A stretch of DNA of 64,000 nucleotides from Martelella sp. AD-3. GTDB taxonomy: Bacteria > Pseudomonadota > Alphaproteobacteria > Rhizobiales > Rhizobiaceae. Below are positions 60,052 to 64,000 of the stretch, in pieces (the first letter of the stretch is position 1; every line of letters begins with the position of its first letter). The notes under the pieces are model-generated. The model did not search any database. It was not told the DNA's origin and worked only from the letters and a program-made list of their open reading frames with translations. The DNA is taken from assembly GCF_001578105.1 (NCBI RefSeq), contig NZ_CP014275.1:4490703-4554702 (forward strand). The letters are read 5' to 3'. A program made the translations under genes and the position numbers.

Positions 60052-62169
60052 TCAGCCCCCGCCGAGAATCTGCATGATCGTGCGGCGCTTGTGTTCTGCA
60101 GGCTGCGGTTTCGCCTCGCCCACATCGGCGGGCGGGGCGCTTTCGCCCTCGCCGAGGCGGCCAAGCAGTTCGACCAGCGTTTTGGGGTTGCCGTCTTCCC
60201 CTGCCGCCGGTGCCTGCCGGGGTTTCGGCTCGATCAGCCTGCCGCCGCCGTAAAGCGGTTCGGGCGAAAGGCCCTTGTGGGCACGCGCCATGAAATCGTG
60301 CCAGATTTTTGCCGGCAGCTTGCCGCCCGTGACATTGCGCATCGGCGAATTGTCGTCATTGCCGACCCAGACGCCGGTGGTCAGGTTTGCGGTAAAGCCG
60401 ACGAAGAGCGCGTCGCGGGAGGATTGCGTCGTCCCGGTCTTGCCGGCGACCTGCCAGCCCGGGATCTGCGCCGCGCTGCCGGTGCCCTCGGTCACCACGC
60501 GCATCAGCATGGCGTTCATGTTGGCGGCGATCTGCGGCGAGAGCACGCGCGGCTGGCCGGCATGGTCGGCCTGGTAGAGCGTTTTGCCGCCGGTGGTCTC
60601 CACCGTCTCGATCACATAGGGCGTCGCCTTGAAGCCGCCATTCATGAAGGCCGCATAGGCCCCCGTCAGCTCGATCAGCGAGACCTCCGACGTGCCGAGC
60701 GCGATAGAGGCATTGGCGGTGATATCGGAGGTGATGCCGAGCCTGCGCGCCATGTCGGCCACCCCGCCGGGGCTTGCCTCCATCACCAGTTGCGCGGCAA
60801 TGGTGTTGACCGAATGGGCAAGCGCCGTCGTCAGCGTCATCGGCCCGGAATAGGTTTTCTCGTAGTTTTCCGGCGTCCAGTCGTCGATGGTGATCGGCGC
60901 GTCATTGCGCACCGAGCTTGGCCGGTCGCCGATCTCAAGCGCCGCGGCATAGACGAAGGGCTTGAAGGCGGAGCCCGGCTGGCGTTTCGCCGTCACGGCG
61001 CGGTTGAACTGGCTCTTGGAATAGTCGCGCCCGCCGACCAGCGCCCTGACCGCGCCCGTTGCGTCAACGGCCACCAGCGCGCCCTGCTCGACGCGGTCCT
61101 TTTTGCCCGAGGCATCGAGGGCAGACTTCAGGCTCTCCTCGGCGTCGCGCTCGAGGCCGGGATCGATCGTGGTGCGGACGACGATATCGGTTGTGATCTC
61201 GCCGATCAGCGGCTCGAGCCGGGCCATCACCATGTCGGCGACATAATGTTCCGCGCCCGACCAGTAGCTCGGCGCCCGCGTCGGTTCGCGCGCCATCGCG
61301 GTCGCCATGTCGCTGTCGTCGATCATGTCCTGGTCATGCATGGCGGCCAGAACCACCTGGGCGCGCGCTTCCGCCGCTTCCGGGTCGCGGGCCGGCGAAA
61401 GCCTTGACGGCGCCTTCAGGAGGCCCGCGAGAAGAGCGGCTTCACCCAGGGTCACGTCGCGGGCGGACTTGTCGAAATAGCGCTGCGAGGCGGCCTCCAC
61501 GCCATAGGCGCCGGAGCCGAAATAGACGCGGTTCAGATACATCGCAAGGATCTGCTCCTTGGAGTATCTATGCTCCAGCCACAGCGCCATCAGCGCTTCC
61601 TGCACCTTGCGCTCCAGCGTCTGTGCGTGGGAGAGGAGCACGTTCTTGGCCAGTTGCTGGGTCAGCGTCGAGCCGCCCTGCACGACATCGCCATGCTGGA
61701 TATTGGTCACCATGGCGCGCGCGAGCCCGATCGGGTCGACGCCGAAATGGGAATAATAACGCCGGTCCTCGATGGCGACGACCGCCATGGGGATGAAGGG
61801 CGACATCTCGTCGATCGATACCGCCTCGCCGCCGGTCGCGCCGCGATTGGCGATCAGCGAGCCGTCATTGGCGACGATCTTGACGTTGGGCGCGCGGTCG
61901 GGCACCGCCCATTCGTCAACCGGCGGCAGCTTGGCCCCGTAATAGATGACGATGCCGATGACCAAGACGCCGCCCCAGACAGCGGCGACCATGCCCCAGT
62001 AGAGGACGAAGCGCAGCGCGCGCGCCAAAAGGCCCCGCTCGGATGCGCGGGACCGGGCGCTTCTGCCCTTTGCGGCGCCTTTCCGTTTCGCAGGCTTTCG
62101 GCCGGCCCCGGCGGGCGTGCCGCCAAGGGTTGGTTCGGTCCTGCTGCGCTTTTTCTTCTTTCCGGCCAT
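60052..62169 (-). CDS. Class A penicillin-binding protein (transglycosylase/transpeptidase)
   Basis: Bifunctional peptidoglycan synthase of the PBP1 family, about 705 residues. A lysine/arginine-rich cytoplasmic N-terminus and one membrane helix precede a GT51 domain with EDRRYYSHFGVDPIGLARA and GGSTLTQQLAKNV, then a transpeptidase domain with SAFKPF (SxxK), SVN and KTGTTQ. The C-terminal tail is proline-rich. Start 62169 (MAGKKKKRSR) is preferred, but an in-frame ATG at 62202 is possible; neither has a strong ribosome-binding site. Confidence 0.95.
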   Translation of the reverse strand: MAGKKKKRSRTEPTLGGTPAGAGRKPAKRKGAAKGRSARSRASERGLLARALRFVLYWGMVAAVWGGVLVIGIVIYYGAKLPPVDEWAVPDRAPNVKIVANDGSLIANRGATGGEAVSIDEMSPFIPMAVVAIEDRRYYSHFGVDPIGLARAMVTNIQHGDVVQGGSTLTQQLAKNVLLSHAQTLERKVQEALMALWLEHRYSKEQILAMYLNRVYFGSGAYGVEAASQRYFDKSARDVTLGEAALLAGLLKAPSRLSPARDPEAAEARAQVVLAAMHDQDMIDDSDMATAMAREPTRAPSYWSGAEHYVADMVMARLEPLIGEITTDIVVRTTIDPGLERDAEESLKSALDASGKKDRVEQGALVAVDATGAVRALVGGRDYSKSQFNRAVTAKRQPGSAFKPFVYAAALEIGDRPSSVRNDAPITIDDWTPENYEKTYSGPMTLTTALAHSVNTIAAQLVMEASPGGVADMARRLGITSDITANASIALGTSEVSLIELTGAYAAFMNGGFKATPYVIETVETTGGKTLYQADHAGQPRVLSPQIAANMNAMLMRVVTEGTGSAAQIPGWQVAGKTGTTQSSRDALFVGFTANLTTGVWVGNDDNSPMRNVTGGKLPAKIWHDFMARAHKGLSPEPLYGGGRLIEPKPRQAPAAGEDGNPKTLVELLGRLGEGESAPPADVGEAKPQPAEHKRRTIMQILGGG

Positions 62170-62321
62170 GGCGGTGGAACTGCTCACCTTCCGTGTTCGC
62201 ATACGAGACTAGCCGTGTGCCGTTAAAGTCGCGTGAAAGAGCGGTCCGGCACAATGCCCCGGGCGCAACAGATCAAAGGCAGCGTTAACGTAACCTGAAC
62301 GCCGCCTCCGGGACCGCCGTT

Positions 62322-63710
62322 TCACTTCGCCAGCGCGTCGAGAATGCGGATCCAGGAGCGGATGCCCTTGTGAAAGGAACTCAGCTCGTATTTCTCGTTC
62401 GGCGAATGGATGCGGTCGTCATTGAGCCCGAAGCCGACGAGCAACGAATCCATGCCGAGCTTCTTCTGGAAATCGCCGACGATCGGGATCGAGCCGCCCA
62501 TGCCGATGACGACGGCGGGTTTCGGCCATTCCTCGGACAAGGCCTGCTGCGCCTTTTTCAGGAAAGGGGCGTTGTAATCGAGATGAATGGCCGGCGAGCC
62601 GCCATGGGGATGGAACTCGACCTTGCAGTCTTCCGGAATTTTCGAGCGGACATAGCTCCGGAAACTGTCGCGGATCTTGGCCGGGTCCTGCGTGCCGACG
62701 AGGCGGAAGGAGACCTTTGCCGAGGCCCTGGCCGCGATCACGGTCTTGAAGCCCTCGCCGGTATAGCCGCCGGTAATCCCATTCACTTCCGCCGTCGGCC
62801 GGGTCCAGGTGAGTTCCAGCACCGAGCGGCCCTTTTCGCCGGCAGGCTTGGAAAGGCCGATCTCGCCCAGAAAACGCTGATCTGATTCGCCGAGCTGCTC
62901 CCAGCTCTTCTTGACCTCTTCCGGCGTTTCCTCGACCCCGTCATAAAAGCCTGGAAGGGTCACACGGCCGGTCTCGTCGTGAAGACCGGCAAGGATATCG
63001 GCGAGGATATGGATCGGGTTCGCCGCCGCGCCGCCGAAAAAGCCGGAGTGAAGATCGCGGTCGGCCGCGGTGATCACCACTTCGTCGCCGACAAGGCCGC
63101 GCAACGTCGCGGCGATGGCCGGCGTTTCGCGGTCCCACATGCCGGTATCGCAGACCAGCGCGAAATCGGCCTTGATCAGGTCGCCATGCTCCTCGATGAA
63201 GGCCGGAAGCGACGGTGAACCGGATTCCTCCTCGCCCTCGAACATCACGGTGATCTTCACCGGAAGCTCGGCATTTTCCTCGCGATAGGCGCGGCAGGCC
63301 TGAAGGAAGGTCATCAACTGACCCTTGTCATCGCTGGTGCCGCGCCCGGTGATGATCTTGCGGCCATTGCCGGCATCGCGGATTTCCGGCGTAAACGGAT
63401 CGCTTTCCCAAAGCTCCAGCGGATCGACCGGCTGGACGTCGTAATGGCCGTAAAACAGCACATGCGGCGCGCCTTCCGGCGCGTTTTCCGAGGTGCCGAC
63501 GACCATGGGGTGGCCCTTGGTGGTGTAGGCGATGGCGGAAAAGCCGAGCGTTTTCAGTTCGCCCACCAGCCAGTCGGCGGCTTCGGCACAATTCTTCCGG
63601 TAGGCCGGGTCGGTGGAAATCGAGGGAATACGCAGGAGCGCGAACAGCTTGTCGAGGCTGGAGGGCAGGTTGTCGTCAGCGCGCTTCAGGAGCGTTTCAA
63701 GTTCGGTCAT
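62322..63710 (-). CDS. M20 family dipeptidase
   Basis: A 462-residue zinc metallopeptidase of the CNDP/dipeptidase group: FYGHYDVQPVDP (metal His and Asp), GRGTSDDKGQLMTFLQA, MFEGEEESGSP (catalytic and metal Glu), CDTGMW and the lid domain with DLHSGFFGGAAANP. C-terminal GLNDDRIHSPNEKYELSSFH holds the last metal histidine. Start 63710 is set by AGGA 7 bases upstream. Substrate range is not inferable. Confidence 0.94.
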   Translation of the reverse strand: MTELETLLKRADDNLPSSLDKLFALLRIPSISTDPAYRKNCAEAADWLVGELKTLGFSAIAYTTKGHPMVVGTSENAPEGAPHVLFYGHYDVQPVDPLELWESDPFTPEIRDAGNGRKIITGRGTSDDKGQLMTFLQACRAYREENAELPVKITVMFEGEEESGSPSLPAFIEEHGDLIKADFALVCDTGMWDRETPAIAATLRGLVGDEVVITAADRDLHSGFFGGAAANPIHILADILAGLHDETGRVTLPGFYDGVEETPEEVKKSWEQLGESDQRFLGEIGLSKPAGEKGRSVLELTWTRPTAEVNGITGGYTGEGFKTVIAARASAKVSFRLVGTQDPAKIRDSFRSYVRSKIPEDCKVEFHPHGGSPAIHLDYNAPFLKKAQQALSEEWPKPAVVIGMGGSIPIVGDFQKKLGMDSLLVGFGLNDDRIHSPNEKYELSSFHKGIRSWIRILDALAK

Positions 63711-63814
63711 GGGAGGTCCTCGGTCTTTCACGAATGATGTGCGCGGACCATAGGCCAAGCCGGGGCAGTTTGGAAATACACGATTGCAGGAATGCGGGGC
63801 GGGGTTGGAAGCGG

Positions 63815-63945
63815 GGCAAAAAATAAGCCGCCATGGCCTGGAGGGGGGCTGGCCATGGCGGCTGCTTTTTGGGACAAAGGCCGGAGAGGGGGGATGGAGC
63901 CTTTGTCCTGTTGTCTGACGAGGCGGGGGACGAGCCTCCATCAGG
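63815..63945 (-). ncRNA. Candidate sRNA with three hairpins bearing C-rich anti-SD loops
   Basis: Read on the minus strand: hairpin 1, GAGGC stem with loop TCGTCCCCC (63920-63938); hairpin 2, perfect 10-bp stem GGACAAAGGC/GCCTTTGTCC with loop TCCATCCCCCCTCTCCG (63872-63908); hairpin 3, perfect 13-bp stem AGCCGCCATGGCC/GGCCATGGCGGCT with loop AGCCCCCCTCCA (63826-63863), followed by TATTTTTTGCC, an intrinsic terminator. The layout matches alphaproteobacterial C-rich-loop sRNAs (CcsR/cuckoo type). No protein-coding frame explains these stems. The 5' end and promoter are not identified. Confidence 0.62.
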
Positions 63946-64000
63946 CATCGGCGCTAACGTGCGCCGCTGAGACGTATTTGTACCTCGAAATGTGTCGATT

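Overview
The window is a high-GC bacterial chromosome segment from an alphaproteobacterium of the order Hyphomicrobiales (Rhizobiales), most like the Rhizobiaceae (Rhizobium/Agrobacterium/Martelella type). The genus cannot be fixed from sequence alone. The placement rests on the dnaK-dnaJ pair, class Ib nrdHIEF, SURF1 beside a cyo-type quinol oxidase, malate synthase G, a CYTH/CHAD pair, a Blh-like metallo-beta-lactamase-fold dioxygenase, and mosaic intergenic palindromes resembling rhizobial RIME-type repeats.

Layout. 1-8 kb: a truncated lipoprotein hydrolase, glutamate decarboxylase, tRNA hydroxylase TrhO, CHAD and CYTH proteins, KDPG aldolase, a GNAT enzyme with a small membrane protein, and a divergent S-adenosylhomocysteinase-like protein. 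8-13 kb: dnaK, dnaJ, recF, slyX. 13-17.6 kb: nrdHIEF on the minus strand behind paired NrdR-like boxes. 17.9-23.1 kb: cyoABCD plus SURF1. 23.6-31.7 kb: pgi, three tandem paralogous small secreted proteins, transaldolase, an Ada-like methyltransferase, DUF2244, endonuclease III and a D-amino-acid aminotransferase. 31.8-42.1 kb: EI24-type membrane protein, malate synthase G, LysR, methyltransferase, MoeB/ThiF, a DUF442/Blh sulfur pair, a GH13 phosphorylase-like enzyme and a small HTH protein behind a perfect AT-rich palindrome.

42.4-55.8 kb is a genomic island in the 3' end of tRNA-Phe. It is bounded by a 21-bp direct repeat (20/21 identical) and carries a broken tyrosine integrase, an excisionase-like HTH, wreckage of IS21, IS630 and IS3 elements, and a surface-glycan cargo. 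The cargo is a 1530-residue methyltransferase-GT4-GT2-GT4 fusion, a sulfotransferase-like protein, a polytopic GT-C-like protein, and a GT2 with a GtrA flippase. An intact IS256-family element with perfect 27-bp ends sits 6 bp beyond the right repeat.

57-64 kb returns to chromosome-like genes: a PfpI amidotransferase, a DUF4422-GT8 fusion, a class A penicillin-binding protein and an M20 dipeptidase. At the extreme right there is a candidate small RNA on the minus strand made of three hairpins with C-rich, anti-Shine-Dalgarno-like loops.

The most unusual items are the fused multi-glycosyltransferase in the immobilised island, the C-rich-loop sRNA candidate, the tandem secreted triplet, the SAHH-like protein with altered motifs, and the NrdR boxes placed unusually far upstream of nrdH.
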